Assembly: GCF_013389365.1 (NCBI RefSeq)
Contig: NZ_JACADJ010000013.1
Span: forward strand, 1 to 64,000
DNA from: Desulfobacter latus
GTDB lineage: Bacteria; Desulfobacterota; Desulfobacteria; Desulfobacterales; Desulfobacteraceae
Reading direction: 5' to 3'
Length of the DNA: 64,000 bases
The translations under genes were made by a program, and so were the position numbers. Positions within the stretch are counted from its first letter, which is position 1. Every line of letters starts with the position of its first letter. Positions 39,279 to 47,695 of this stretch are shown in pieces. The notes beneath the pieces were generated by a model that did no database searches, had not been told where the DNA came from, and was given only the letters and a program-made list of their open reading frames with translations.

Positions 39279-40789
39279 GCAACGCTTTTTTACAAATTTC
39301 AAACGCCCAAAAAGTCAGTCGCAAGGATATTCCCCACCTTCCTTTCGACCAATTCCAGAGCCAGGCCCTGGAATTGGTCGGCAACGGGGGCAAAATTGTC
39401 CACTATTTTGCCTACCCGGATAAAGGCAGCTTAAAGCTTCTTGCGGTATTGCGTACCGACAAACTATTTGTAGCCGGCTGTGATGTGCCTGATCCCTACC
39501 CTTCGTTCACAAAAACCTGTGAGCCTTTTCACCTGTTTGAACGGGAAATGGCAGAACAGTACGGTATCCGTCCCCAGGATCACCCATGGTTGAAAATGGT
39601 CCGATATCACCCCAATTATACAGACGGGGCAGCGGATGTGTTCGGCAATGATTACTCCCAGGATATCCCCGGAAATTATAAGTATTACCAGGTTGAGGGC
39701 GAGGAGATCCACGAGGTAGCTGTGGGGCCGGTCCATGCCGGGGTTATCGAACCGGGGCATTTCAGGTTTAACTGTATTGGCGAACGTGTTCTGCACCTTG
39801 AAATCCAACTGGGATACCAACACCGGGGCATTGAAAAACAACTTTTGACAGTTCCGGCAAAACGGCTTCCCATTCTTGGGGAAAACATTGCAGGCGATAC
39901 CACCATCGGCCACAGCCTGTGCATGGCCCAAAATCTGGAGGCACTGACCGGGGTTCAACCGGATCAGGGAGCCGGGGTCATCCGGACCATTGCCCTGGAA
40001 CTGGAGCGCCTGGCCAACCACATCGGTGACCTTGGGGCGCTCAGTGGAGACGTTGCCTTTTTGCCGCCGGCCAATTATTTTGGCAGGATCAGAGGCGATT
40101 TTCTCAACCTTTCCCTTTTGATTTGCGGCAACCGGTTCGGCAAGGGGTTGGTCCGGCCCGGAGGGGTTCGGTTTTCCCTGTCCAATGATATCAGAAAAGT
40201 GCTCAACGAACGCCTGGCAGAACTCCGACCCGAAGTGACGCATGTACTGGACCTGCTCTTCAACGCCGTCACTGTCCGGGCCCGGTTTGAAGGATGCGGG
40301 GCGGTAAGCCATGAAGATGCCGATCATCTCGGACTGGTGGGGCCTGCCGGCCGGGCCAGCGGCATGGTCTACGACGTGAGACGGTGTTTCCCTACGGAAC
40401 ACTACCCGCACATGGGTATACCGGAAAATAAAAAAACCACAGGGGACGTCTATGCCCGGGCCCGGGTCAGGTATGACGAGATTCTCCAGTCTCTTCAGAT
40501 GGTTGAATCCCTGGCTGCCATTCCCGTGGAAACCCAGTGTGTAAACGAGGGGATAGCAAACGACCTGCCGGCTTCAAGCTTTTCCGTGGCCCTGAACGAG
40601 GCCTGGCGGGGGGAAGTGTCCCATGCTGTCCTGACCGATGAAAAGGGGAAAATACTAAGGTACAAGATCAAGGACCCCTCCTTTCACAACTGGAACGGAC
40701 TGGCGATGTCCCTTAGGGATACCGGGATATCGGATTTTCCCTTGAACAACAAGAGTTTTAATCTATCCTATTGCGGGTTTGATCTTTAA
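39275..40789 (+). CDS. Hydrogenase-like large subunit without NiFe ligands (HycE/HyfG type, Ehr-like)
   Basis: A 504-residue fusion of a NuoC-like domain (about residues 25-150, with EREMAEQYGI and HPWLKMVRYHP) and a NuoD/NiFe-hydrogenase large-subunit-like domain (GPVHAGVIEPGHFRFN, YQHRGIEKQLL). In HycE the nickel is held by cysteines of an RxCGxC motif and a DPCxxC motif. Here the first region reads AGDTTIGHSL (about residue 206) and the last reads KDPSFHNWNG (about 467), so all four ligands are missing. It cannot be a NiFe hydrogenase. The best match is the energy-converting hydrogenase-related (Ehr) group, of unknown substrate. Confidence 0.88.
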   Translation: MSNAFLQISNAQKVSRKDIPHLPFDQFQSQALELVGNGGKIVHYFAYPDKGSLKLLAVLRTDKLFVAGCDVPDPYPSFTKTCEPFHLFEREMAEQYGIRPQDHPWLKMVRYHPNYTDGAADVFGNDYSQDIPGNYKYYQVEGEEIHEVAVGPVHAGVIEPGHFRFNCIGERVLHLEIQLGYQHRGIEKQLLTVPAKRLPILGENIAGDTTIGHSLCMAQNLEALTGVQPDQGAGVIRTIALELERLANHIGDLGALSGDVAFLPPANYFGRIRGDFLNLSLLICGNRFGKGLVRPGGVRFSLSNDIRKVLNERLAELRPEVTHVLDLLFNAVTVRARFEGCGAVSHEDADHLGLVGPAGRASGMVYDVRRCFPTEHYPHMGIPENKKTTGDVYARARVRYDEILQSLQMVESLAAIPVETQCVNEGIANDLPASSFSVALNEAWRGEVSHAVLTDEKGKILRYKIKDPSFHNWNGLAMSLRDTGISDFPLNNKSFNLSYCGFDL

Positions 40790-40807
40790 AAAAGCGGAGA
40801 ATATTAT

Positions 40808-41548
40808 ATGCTCAGTGTATTGAAAAACAGATTTGAACAAGGCTACCGGACCAACCGGTATCCCGAAGAAAAGGTCAAGGTATTTTCCCGCTACCGAGGC
40901 AGACCCGTTATCCAGGATAATATTTCCAGAGCAACTCTTGAAACCTGTGCCGCATCCTGCCCCCAGGACGCCATAGATGTGCAGAATCAAAAAATCGACA
41001 TGGGCCGGTGCATATTTTGCGGAACCTGCGAAAACAACGCCAACGGTCAGATCAAATTTACCAATGACTATGAAATTGCCACGGCAGAACGCGCAGATCT
41101 GATAACATCAGGCGATCTGCCGGCCTTGGCCGAACACGCCAAGCAGCATTTTAAAAAACTGTTTGGACGTTCCCTGCAACTGCGCCAGGTGTCTGCGGCC
41201 GGTTGCAATGCCTGTGAGGCGGATCTCAACGTTCTGGCCACACCGTTTTTTGACCTGGGCAGATTTGGCATCAACTTTGTCGCCTCTCCCCGTCATGCCG
41301 ACGGGATTGTGGTCACGGGCCCGATATCCAGGAACATGAAAACAGCCCTGCTCCAGACCTATGAGGCCACACCGGCTCCAAAGGTGGTCATTGCCGTGGG
41401 CTCCTGCACCATCAGCGGCGGTCCGTTCATCGGAAGCCCGGAAATTACTGAGGGACTGGACAAAATCCTGCCGGTGGATCTGTTTATCCCTGGATGCCCG
41501 CCCCATCCCATGACCAACCTTCATGCGCTGATTTCTTTTTTTAAGTAA
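40808..41548 (+). CDS. Hydrogenase-like small subunit (HyfI/HycG, NuoB type) with N-terminal ferredoxin-like part
   Basis: A 246-residue iron-sulfur protein. The first 80 residues carry a reduced ferredoxin motif, TCAASCPQDAI and GRCIFCGTCENN, enough for one 4Fe-4S cluster. The rest is NuoB-like with the proximal cluster ligands intact: GCNACEADL (about residue 135), GSCTISGGPF (about 200) and GCPPHP (about 230). So electrons can still reach the site next to the Ni-less large subunit. Last gene of the operon, 18 bp after the large subunit. Confidence 0.88.
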   Translation: MLSVLKNRFEQGYRTNRYPEEKVKVFSRYRGRPVIQDNISRATLETCAASCPQDAIDVQNQKIDMGRCIFCGTCENNANGQIKFTNDYEIATAERADLITSGDLPALAEHAKQHFKKLFGRSLQLRQVSAAGCNACEADLNVLATPFFDLGRFGINFVASPRHADGIVVTGPISRNMKTALLQTYEATPAPKVVIAVGSCTISGGPFIGSPEITEGLDKILPVDLFIPGCPPHPMTNLHALISFFK

Positions 41549-41640
41549 TTCAAGGGGCTTTGAAGATTCCAGAGAAGGGCCCCGATACAATTAAATACAC
41601 CGCATGGGTATTTACACAAAAGCGGATAAATTTCCAGCGC

Positions 41641-41677
41641 GGTAGGGTAGGCACGCTGCGCTTTTGCCCACCCTACC
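41641..41677. repeat. Palindromic repeat of the GGTAGGGTGGGCA type
   Basis: GGTAGGGTAGGCA (41641-41653) pairs with TGCCCACCCTACC (41665-41677) with one mismatch. The loop is CGCTGCGCTTT. It lies between two converging genes and could end both transcripts. Very similar palindromes are dispersed in many bacterial genomes (from memory). One copy is seen here. Confidence 0.75.
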
Positions 41678-41690
41678 AGGCTTATGGAAA

Positions 41691-42254
41691 CTATTCGCTG
41701 GCACGCTCAACGTATGTCCGGGTCCGGGTATCAATTTTAATCAACTGATCTTCATTCACAAAAGGGGGCACCTGGACTTCAAAACCGGTTTCAACCGTGG
41801 CGGGCTTGGTGTCACCCGTGGCAGTATCGCCTTTGGCCCAGGGTTCGGTGGCCGTGACCCGCAGAACCACAAAGTTGGGAAGTGTAACGCCAATGGGGTT
41901 CTGGTTATGCAGAAGCACGGTACACACGGTGTTTTCTTTGAGCAGGTCCACGTTCTCTCCGATCTGCTCCTTAGTCAGCATGATCTGATCGTAAGTGGTG
42001 GAATTCATAAACCACCAGCCATCCCGGTCTGAATAGAGGTACTCCATATCCGTCTCTTCCAGGTCGGCCTTTTCAAATTTGTCACCGGAACGGTAGGTAC
42101 GTTCAAACTGGGAACCTGTGATCATATTCTTAAGTTTACACTTATACAGGGACTGCCCCTTGCCCGGCTTTTTAAACTCAAAACCGACAATCACATGGGG
42201 ATCACCGTCAATCTCCAGTTTAAGCCCTTTTCTCAAATCACTGGCTAAATACAT
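41691..42254 (-). CDS. efp: Elongation factor P
   Basis: Ribosome factor that relieves stalling at polyproline. The 187-residue protein has the three-domain EF-P length. The loop with the modifiable residue reads FKKPGKGQSLYKCKLKN, where a lysine occupies position 34, the residue beta-lysylated in E. coli. TRTRTYVERA ends it. Converges with the hydrogenase-like operon and diverges from guaA. Confidence 0.96.
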   Translation of the reverse strand: MYLASDLRKGLKLEIDGDPHVIVGFEFKKPGKGQSLYKCKLKNMITGSQFERTYRSGDKFEKADLEETDMEYLYSDRDGWWFMNSTTYDQIMLTKEQIGENVDLLKENTVCTVLLHNQNPIGVTLPNFVVLRVTATEPWAKGDTATGDTKPATVETGFEVQVPPFVNEDQLIKIDTRTRTYVERASE

Positions 42255-42404
42255 CCAATCTCCTTAAATTTAAAATAATGAAAGCGAACCTAATAAAGCA
42301 TAATCCTTCATTCTTGGCAAGTTCAGACCAAAAACAACTTGCAATTTTGCCATGTTTATAGGAAAATTTGTCGATTTAAATCTAATCATTGCAGGAAAAA
42401 ACCC

Positions 42405-43934
42405 ATGATCATAGTTATTGACTTCGGATCCCAGTTTAACCAGCTGATTGCCCGGCGTGTCAGGGAAAATAATGTATACTGCCAGGTGGAACCGGCGGAT
42501 ATACCCCTGGAAAAATTAAAGGAACTTTCCCCCACAGGCATCATTCTTTCCGGCGGACCGTCATCCATTTATGAAGCGAACAGCCCGACCATAAACGCCG
42601 GTATTTTTGACTTAAACATCCCCATTCTTGGTATCTGCTACGGCATGCACTACATGGTGCATACCCTTGGGGGTACCATTAAACAGGCCGGCAAAAAAGA
42701 GTATGGCTTTGCCGAACTGCGTATCAATCCGGGCAACCCGCTGTTCAAGGATATGGATACCAGCTTTCAGTGCTGGATGAGCCATGGCGATTCTGCCAAA
42801 ACCCTGCCCAAGGGATTTGAAATTACGGCGCAGACCGACAACACCCCCATTGCCGCCATTGCAGATTATTCAAGAAAGCTGTTCGGCCTGCAATTTCACC
42901 CGGAAGTTGAACACTCCATTAACGGCACTGCCATGATCCGCCATTTTCTTTTTGATGTCTGCGGATGCCATCAGAACTGGACCATGAAATCCTTTAGTGA
43001 AGGGGCCATTGCCCAGATCAAGGATGCGGTTGGCGATAAAAAAGTGATCATGGGCCTTTCCGGCGGGGTGGACTCTTCTGTTGCCGCCACCCTGATCCAT
43101 AAAGCCGTGGGAAAAAACCTGCACTGCATTTTTGTGGACAACGGACTTTTACGCCTGAACGAAAAAGCGCAGCTTGAGATCAGCCTTCGGGCCAATCTGG
43201 ACATGAACATCAAATTTGTGGATGCCCAAGAAAAATTTTTAACCGCACTGACCGGGGTTACGGACCCTGAAGAGAAAAGAAAGATCATCGGTAAGCTTTT
43301 TATTGAGGTTTTTGACGCCGAAGCCAAAAAGGTTGAAGGTGCCCAGTTCCTTGGTCAGGGCACGTTATACCCGGATATTATTGAATCCAAATCCGCGTTC
43401 GGCGGTCCCACGTCGGTCATCAAGTCCCACCACAATGTGGGCGGACTGCCCGAAGAGATGGATCTTAAACTCATTGAACCATTGCAGCTGCTGTTCAAGG
43501 ATGAGGTCAGAAAACTCGGCCTTGAACTTGGTATCAACGCGGACCTTGTCTGGCGCCAGCCCTTCCCCGGCCCAGGGCTTGCCATCCGCATCCTGGGGGA
43601 GATTACCCAGGCGCGCCTTGATATTCTTCGCAAAGCCGATGACATTCTTATCCAGGAGATCAAACAGGCCGGCCTTTACCGGAACCTGTGGCAGTCTTTT
43701 GCCGTACTTTTGCCGGTAAAAAGTGTCGGTGTCATGGGAGACAAGCGCACCTTTGCCAATTGTGTGGCCATTCGTGCGGTCACATCCAATGACGCCATGA
43801 CAGCGGACTGGGCCAAGCTCCCCCACGATCTTCTGGGAAAAATTTCCAACCGCATTATCAATGAAGTGGACAAGGTTAACCGTGTGGTCTTTGATATCAC
43901 CTCAAAACCACCGGGCACCATTGAATGGGAATAA
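42405..43934 (+). CDS. guaA: GMP synthase (glutamine-hydrolysing)
   Basis: Converts XMP to GMP. The N-terminal class I amidotransferase domain has GICYGMHYM with the catalytic Cys (about residue 82) and QFHPEVEHS with the His. The synthetase domain has the PP-loop SGGVDSSVAA (about residue 220). The C-terminal dimerisation domain ends with KPPGTIEWE, as in other GuaA proteins. I start at the ATG at 42405 (MIIVIDFGSQFNQL), preceded by CAGGA. The product is 509 residues, a normal length. Confidence 0.97.
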   Translation: MIIVIDFGSQFNQLIARRVRENNVYCQVEPADIPLEKLKELSPTGIILSGGPSSIYEANSPTINAGIFDLNIPILGICYGMHYMVHTLGGTIKQAGKKEYGFAELRINPGNPLFKDMDTSFQCWMSHGDSAKTLPKGFEITAQTDNTPIAAIADYSRKLFGLQFHPEVEHSINGTAMIRHFLFDVCGCHQNWTMKSFSEGAIAQIKDAVGDKKVIMGLSGGVDSSVAATLIHKAVGKNLHCIFVDNGLLRLNEKAQLEISLRANLDMNIKFVDAQEKFLTALTGVTDPEEKRKIIGKLFIEVFDAEAKKVEGAQFLGQGTLYPDIIESKSAFGGPTSVIKSHHNVGGLPEEMDLKLIEPLQLLFKDEVRKLGLELGINADLVWRQPFPGPGLAIRILGEITQARLDILRKADDILIQEIKQAGLYRNLWQSFAVLLPVKSVGVMGDKRTFANCVAIRAVTSNDAMTADWAKLPHDLLGKISNRIINEVDKVNRVVFDITSKPPGTIEWE

Positions 43935-43944
43935 ACAGCTGAAG

Positions 43945-44937
43945 ATGAGTGAAAAGACACTTGGAGAGTACCTGAATCCGGAGGATGAAGGGGTATTTGA
44001 GGGTAATGGGCCGGGCATGGGGGGCTCAATGTTCCAACAGGAAGCCAACACCCTAAAAATAGAAAAATTATCCCAGCGGGTGACCATCATTTCCGTAATT
44101 ATTCCCTGCATCATCCTTGCCATTTTAGTCTTTGTCTATCTGGACATTACCGAAAAGGTGGTGGATGTGGACCAGACCCAGGCAAATCAGACGGCACAGG
44201 TATCACAGGATCTTGAAATAAAGCTCAATGCGTTGGATGTACGCATTGCCAAAGCCACCCACGCGTTGGATGAAAAGCTGACAGCCTTTGAATCCAAACG
44301 CCGGGCCCTTGAAGAACAGACAGAAAAAATGTCAGCCGCCAAGGTGGATCTCAAGGCCATGGACGCCGCCCTGGCCAAACTGGATAAACGGATTAAGGCC
44401 AATGCAGACCAGGATCAGTCCACCCTGGCAGCCATGGAACGTATTAATCAGGAACTTTTATCCACCATTGATAAAAACAGTTCGGATTTTAAAGCGGTCT
44501 CCGCGCAAATCAAAAAAGAATTCCGCCTGTTCAAGGAAGAGTTTGACGCAAGACTGCTTGAACTGTCCGCCTATGAACAACAGATTGCGCAGCTAGTTAA
44601 GGACACAGGCCTGTTGGGGAAAAGAGTGGATGCATTAGAAACGAATACGGCAGCAGCCATAGACAAAAAATTGGACAAACACTTAAGCCTGCTTAGACAG
44701 GATCTTGAAAATCAGATTGCCGGCGTTAAAAAGCGCGCAGACGCAGCATATTCAACAGCAAAAAGGGCAGCAGCAACTGCTGCTAAGCCCAAGACAGCAT
44801 CGACACCTGAACAACGCCCCCAAAAACCCGCTACCACAACATCGCCAACGTCCACCCCGAAATCACAACCACCGAATCTGCCGGTCCCAAAGGGGCCTGC
44901 GCCCTGGGGCATTTCAGAGCAGGATCTTTCCCAATAA
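43945..44937 (+). CDS. Membrane-anchored coiled-coil protein of unknown function
   Basis: A 330-residue protein with a short cytoplasmic start (MSEKTLGEYLNPEDEG), one membrane helix at about residues 48-70 (VTIISVIIPCIILAILVFVY), then a long coiled coil (about 75-290, rich in A, K, E, L, Q and D), and a tail of alanine, threonine, proline and lysine. No enzyme motif is seen. The ATG at 43945 is 10 bp after the guaA stop, so the two are likely cotranscribed. It may be a chain-length or scaffold-type protein, but nothing in it decides the role. Confidence 0.8.
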   Translation: MSEKTLGEYLNPEDEGVFEGNGPGMGGSMFQQEANTLKIEKLSQRVTIISVIIPCIILAILVFVYLDITEKVVDVDQTQANQTAQVSQDLEIKLNALDVRIAKATHALDEKLTAFESKRRALEEQTEKMSAAKVDLKAMDAALAKLDKRIKANADQDQSTLAAMERINQELLSTIDKNSSDFKAVSAQIKKEFRLFKEEFDARLLELSAYEQQIAQLVKDTGLLGKRVDALETNTAAAIDKKLDKHLSLLRQDLENQIAGVKKRADAAYSTAKRAAATAAKPKTASTPEQRPQKPATTTSPTSTPKSQPPNLPVPKGPAPWGISEQDLSQ

Positions 44938-44940
44938 AAG

Positions 44941-45114
44941 ATGAACCACACCCCGCCCACCCGCGCACGGTTCCGTGAAGAACACCTGCTGATCAATCAT
45001 TGCCGGGACTTTTCTGCGGCATATATGGGAATCAAATATATTGGCCGGCATGCAGCCGATTATCCCCCATCTCGACGAATTCAATCAATCCATTTCCATA
45101 CCGGAATTCATTGA
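44941..45114 (+). CDS. Possible small protein (57 residues)
   Basis: An ATG three bases after the stop of the coiled-coil gene opens a 57-codon frame encoding a basic, histidine-rich peptide (starting MNHTPPTRARFREEHLL). No good ribosome site or recognised motif. It fills most of the 230-bp gap before the converging transglycosylase. It may be a small gene, a decayed one, or chance. Confidence 0.25.
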   Translation: MNHTPPTRARFREEHLLINHCRDFSAAYMGIKYIGRHAADYPPSRRIQSIHFHTGIH

Positions 45115-45168
45115 ATTTTTGTTTAAATTTTCCGTATTCTGCGTAGCATCCTGTTATTTAAAAAAACA

Positions 45169-46302
45169 TTATTGCACACGTAATTTATCCCCGGGATGAA
45201 TGATATGTTTTTTTGACAGCTTATTTGTTCTCAACAATCCGGACAGGGATATATTATATTTCTCTGCAATGGCGGAAAGGTTTTCTCCGGCTTTGACGAC
45301 ATGGACCCTTGAAGCAGGTCGCCGCTTTTTAACCAAGGCTTTATAAAGGGCAGGAAATTTTTTATAAAACCCTTTATCCTTTCCCTTGGGCACAAGAAGT
45401 GTGGTGCTGCCTTTCTCCAGATGATATCCTCGAAGCTGGGGGTTATAATCCTTAATGGTTTTGAATGGGACGTCACAGGCCTTGGCGACCATGGATAAGG
45501 GCACATCATTTTTGGGGGAGAGTTTGATTTCAGAAAACGTAAATACCGGATAAAGATCCTGGGGCTCAAGATGAAATCCATACCTTTCCGGGTTAGACAT
45601 AATCAATTTAACAGCAACCATTTTCAGGATATACCGCTGGGTCTCCAAGGGCAGGTAAAGGGAAAAGAAATCCCGGGTATCCTGACGCGCCATGGCCTTG
45701 CTCAGACCATTTTCGCCCATGTTATATGCGGACATGGCCAGCAGATACGAGCCAAACCGTGAATAAAGATCTTTAATATAGCGGCAGGCCGCCCGGGTAG
45801 CAAAAAACATGTTCCGGCGTTCATCGACTTTTGAATCAATGCGCAATCCGTATCTTTTACCTGTGCTTTTAATGAATTGCCAGTATCCAACCGCGCCTTT
45901 ATATGATCTGCCATGGGGCAGGAGCGCACTTTCCACAATGGGCAGATATTTTAAATCCAGGGGCAGTTTTTCCTGCTTTAAAACGCTTTCGATGTGGGGA
46001 AACCACCGATGGGCCCGTTTAAGCCACAGCATCACCTGGGGACGATTCCATACGGCCAGCATCATCTCTTTTTCGAGCCGCTCTCGGACTTCGGGGTCTG
46101 TAAAAGGTATTTTTTCCCCGCATAGGTGGATATCGCCGGAAAAACGAACGGTTTCTACCAGTGTCGGAATGTGGGTCCTTACAATGGGCGGCCTCAACTT
46201 AGGTGATTCGGATTGGGCGGGGGCGAAGTCTTCTTCTGCCGCCAGTGTTGCATGTGCGGCAAATATGGCTAAAAAAACTGTGGAAACAAAAAATCGCTTC
46301 AT
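45169..46302 (-). CDS. mltD: Membrane-bound lytic murein transglycosylase (MltD-like, SLT plus LysM)
   Basis: Cleaves peptidoglycan glycan strands in the periplasm. The 377-residue protein has an N-terminal signal peptide (MKRFFVSTVFLAIFAAHATLA). Next comes the SLT catalytic domain with LPIVESALLPHGRSYKGAVGYWQF (catalytic Glu, about residue 130) and LAMSAYNMGENGLSKAM. It ends with a LysM module (VHVVKAGENLSAIAEKYNISLSGLLRTNKL, about 335-375). The start is the ATG at 46302, with GGAGGA before it; 9 further codons upstream are open but lack a site. Only one LysM is seen. Confidence 0.9.
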   Translation of the reverse strand: MKRFFVSTVFLAIFAAHATLAAEEDFAPAQSESPKLRPPIVRTHIPTLVETVRFSGDIHLCGEKIPFTDPEVRERLEKEMMLAVWNRPQVMLWLKRAHRWFPHIESVLKQEKLPLDLKYLPIVESALLPHGRSYKGAVGYWQFIKSTGKRYGLRIDSKVDERRNMFFATRAACRYIKDLYSRFGSYLLAMSAYNMGENGLSKAMARQDTRDFFSLYLPLETQRYILKMVAVKLIMSNPERYGFHLEPQDLYPVFTFSEIKLSPKNDVPLSMVAKACDVPFKTIKDYNPQLRGYHLEKGSTTLLVPKGKDKGFYKKFPALYKALVKKRRPASRVHVVKAGENLSAIAEKYNISLSGLLRTNKLSKKHIIHPGDKLRVQ

Positions 46303-46383
46303 CCAATCCTCCAAAATGAAACCGGTCATAAAAATTTATAATTGCATTTCACAATTAAAAAATCAAGACTGGGGAAATTGTAT

Positions 46384-46442
46384 TTTAATTAGCGCCCTTT
46401 GGGCGGGGTACTGGGTACTGGGTACTGGGAAATTCCTATACT
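46384..46442 (+). repeat. Interspersed heptamer-bearing repeat, copy 2
   Basis: Has the same left hairpin (GCGCCCTTTGGGCG) and right end (GGGAAATTCCTATACT) as copy 1, but only three 7-bp units, all GGTACTG. It lies in the 334-bp intergenic stretch before suhB, which contains nothing else I can identify. Confidence 0.9.
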
Positions 46443-46517
46443 CTTTAATTAGAATTTTCGCAATGGATGTGCGGGGTTTTTAACTATTTTCAAATGCCAT
46501 GTAATGTGCCATAATAA

Positions 46518-46589
46518 TTAAATTAGCGCCCTTTGGGCGGGCTGTTAGGTGCTGGGTGCCGGGTGCTGGGAAATGGAAATTCCTATACT
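46518..46589 (+). repeat. Interspersed heptamer-bearing repeat, copy 3
   Basis: Same layout as copy 1 with three units (GGTGCTG, GGTGCCG, GGTGCTG). It lies about 75 bp after copy 2 in the same orientation, directly upstream of suhB. Confidence 0.9.
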
Positions 46590-46636
46590 CTTAAATTAAG
46601 TTTTAACAGCCTTTGGAGCAATGAGTAGAAAAAACG

Positions 46637-47422
46637 GTGAATATCTTGATTCCTTTTATAAAAAACCTGGTCCTTGACGCCGGTATGATCTGCATTGAAG
46701 GCCAAAAAAGATTGACGTCCCATGACCTTGAATTTAAATCAACAAAAGATATTGTCACGGAAATAGACAAAAAAGTTGAAGTGTTTCTGGTTAAGGCGAT
46801 CCTTGCCCGGTATCCGGATCATGGCGTGCTTGGAGAAGAGTACGGGGCGGTCCGGGCAGAAAGCGAATTCCGGTGGATCATTGATCCCATTGACGGCACC
46901 ACCTCTTTTGTCCACCGGCTGCCCTTTTACAGCATCAGCATTGCCCTTGAAAAAGCGGGAGAGCTGGTGCTCGGCGTGGTCTATGCCCCTGCCCTGAACC
47001 AGCTGTTTTATGCGCAAAAAGGCAACGGTGCATTTGTCGGTGACATTCCCATCCATGTCTCTGAAACCAGGGAACTTGACAACGCGGTCATGGCAACGGG
47101 ATTTGCGTGCCTGAGGGCTGGCCTCGAAAAGAACAATCTACCGATTTTTAATGAGATTGTGCCGAAAATTCGGGACATCCGGCGGTTCGGATCTGCGGCG
47201 TTGGATCTTTGTTATACGGCCATGGGCAGTCTGGACGGATTCTGGGAACTGAATCTCAACATTTATGATATTGCAGCCGGAACAGTTATTTTAAGGGAAG
47301 CAGGCGGTGTGATCACGGATTTTACAGGCGGCGGACAATTCCCGGAAAAAGGCCTTGCGGCGGCAAACAAGGATTTGCACAATGCGCTGATTCCTATACT
47401 GACAGGATTTTGCGCGTTATAA
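46637..47422 (+). CDS. suhB: Inositol monophosphatase family protein (SuhB-like)
   Basis: Mg-dependent phosphatase of the inositol monophosphatase/FBPase fold. The 261-residue protein has all metal-site motifs: GEEYG (about residue 72), the WIIDPIDGTTSFVHRLPFYSISIAL stretch (about 84-108) and the C-terminal WELNLNIYDIAAGTVILREAGG. Such enzymes act on inositol-1-phosphate, or in bacteria on 3'-phosphoadenosine phosphates, fructose bisphosphate or sugar phosphates. SuhB also binds RNA polymerase. The start is a GTG at 46637 without a strong ribosome site. An ATG at 46621 with TTGGAG before it is in another frame. Confidence 0.85.
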   Translation: MNILIPFIKNLVLDAGMICIEGQKRLTSHDLEFKSTKDIVTEIDKKVEVFLVKAILARYPDHGVLGEEYGAVRAESEFRWIIDPIDGTTSFVHRLPFYSISIALEKAGELVLGVVYAPALNQLFYAQKGNGAFVGDIPIHVSETRELDNAVMATGFACLRAGLEKNNLPIFNEIVPKIRDIRRFGSAALDLCYTAMGSLDGFWELNLNIYDIAAGTVILREAGGVITDFTGGGQFPEKGLAAANKDLHNALIPILTGFCAL

Positions 47423-47446
47423 AAATTTTAGACGTTTTATGTACCT

Positions 47447-47695
47447 ATGAAATTCATTTTCGTTTTTATATTTATTTTAAGTCTGACAGCCGGTGGTCTC
47501 TTTGGGTATTACAACCATTACAACTGGATTGGATATACCATTGCCTTGGCTGTCAGCGGGTTTATCGGTTCCAGTATCATTGCAATCGTTTTTTCATATC
47601 TGTATCTTTTTCAAAAAGAGAGTGTTGAACACGACCCCATGCCGCCGGAAAGAACAATCAATCACCAACAGGAAATTAAAAAAATAAAAAGATGA
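47447..47695 (+). CDS. Small two-helix membrane protein
   Basis: An 82-residue protein with two hydrophobic segments (about residues 2-20 and 27-52) and a charged C-terminus (PPERTINHQQEIKKIKR). No family recognised. Its stop overlaps the ATG of the GTPase gene (ATGA), so it is probably translated in the same operon. Confidence 0.7.
   Translation: MKFIFVFIFILSLTAGGLFGYYNHYNWIGYTIALAVSGFIGSSIIAIVFSYLYLFQKESVEHDPMPPERTINHQQEIKKIKR

Noticed and set aside
39464-40411. A 315-codon minus-strand open frame inside the hydrogenase-like large subunit
   Set aside because: Antisense shadow of a gene with strong family motifs; composition is not protein-like for a known fold.
34319-41548. A true group 4 NiFe hydrogenase (Hyf or formate hydrogenlyase)
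   Set aside because: The four Ni-ligand cysteines of the large subunit are absent and no formate dehydrogenase or maturation genes are adjacent.
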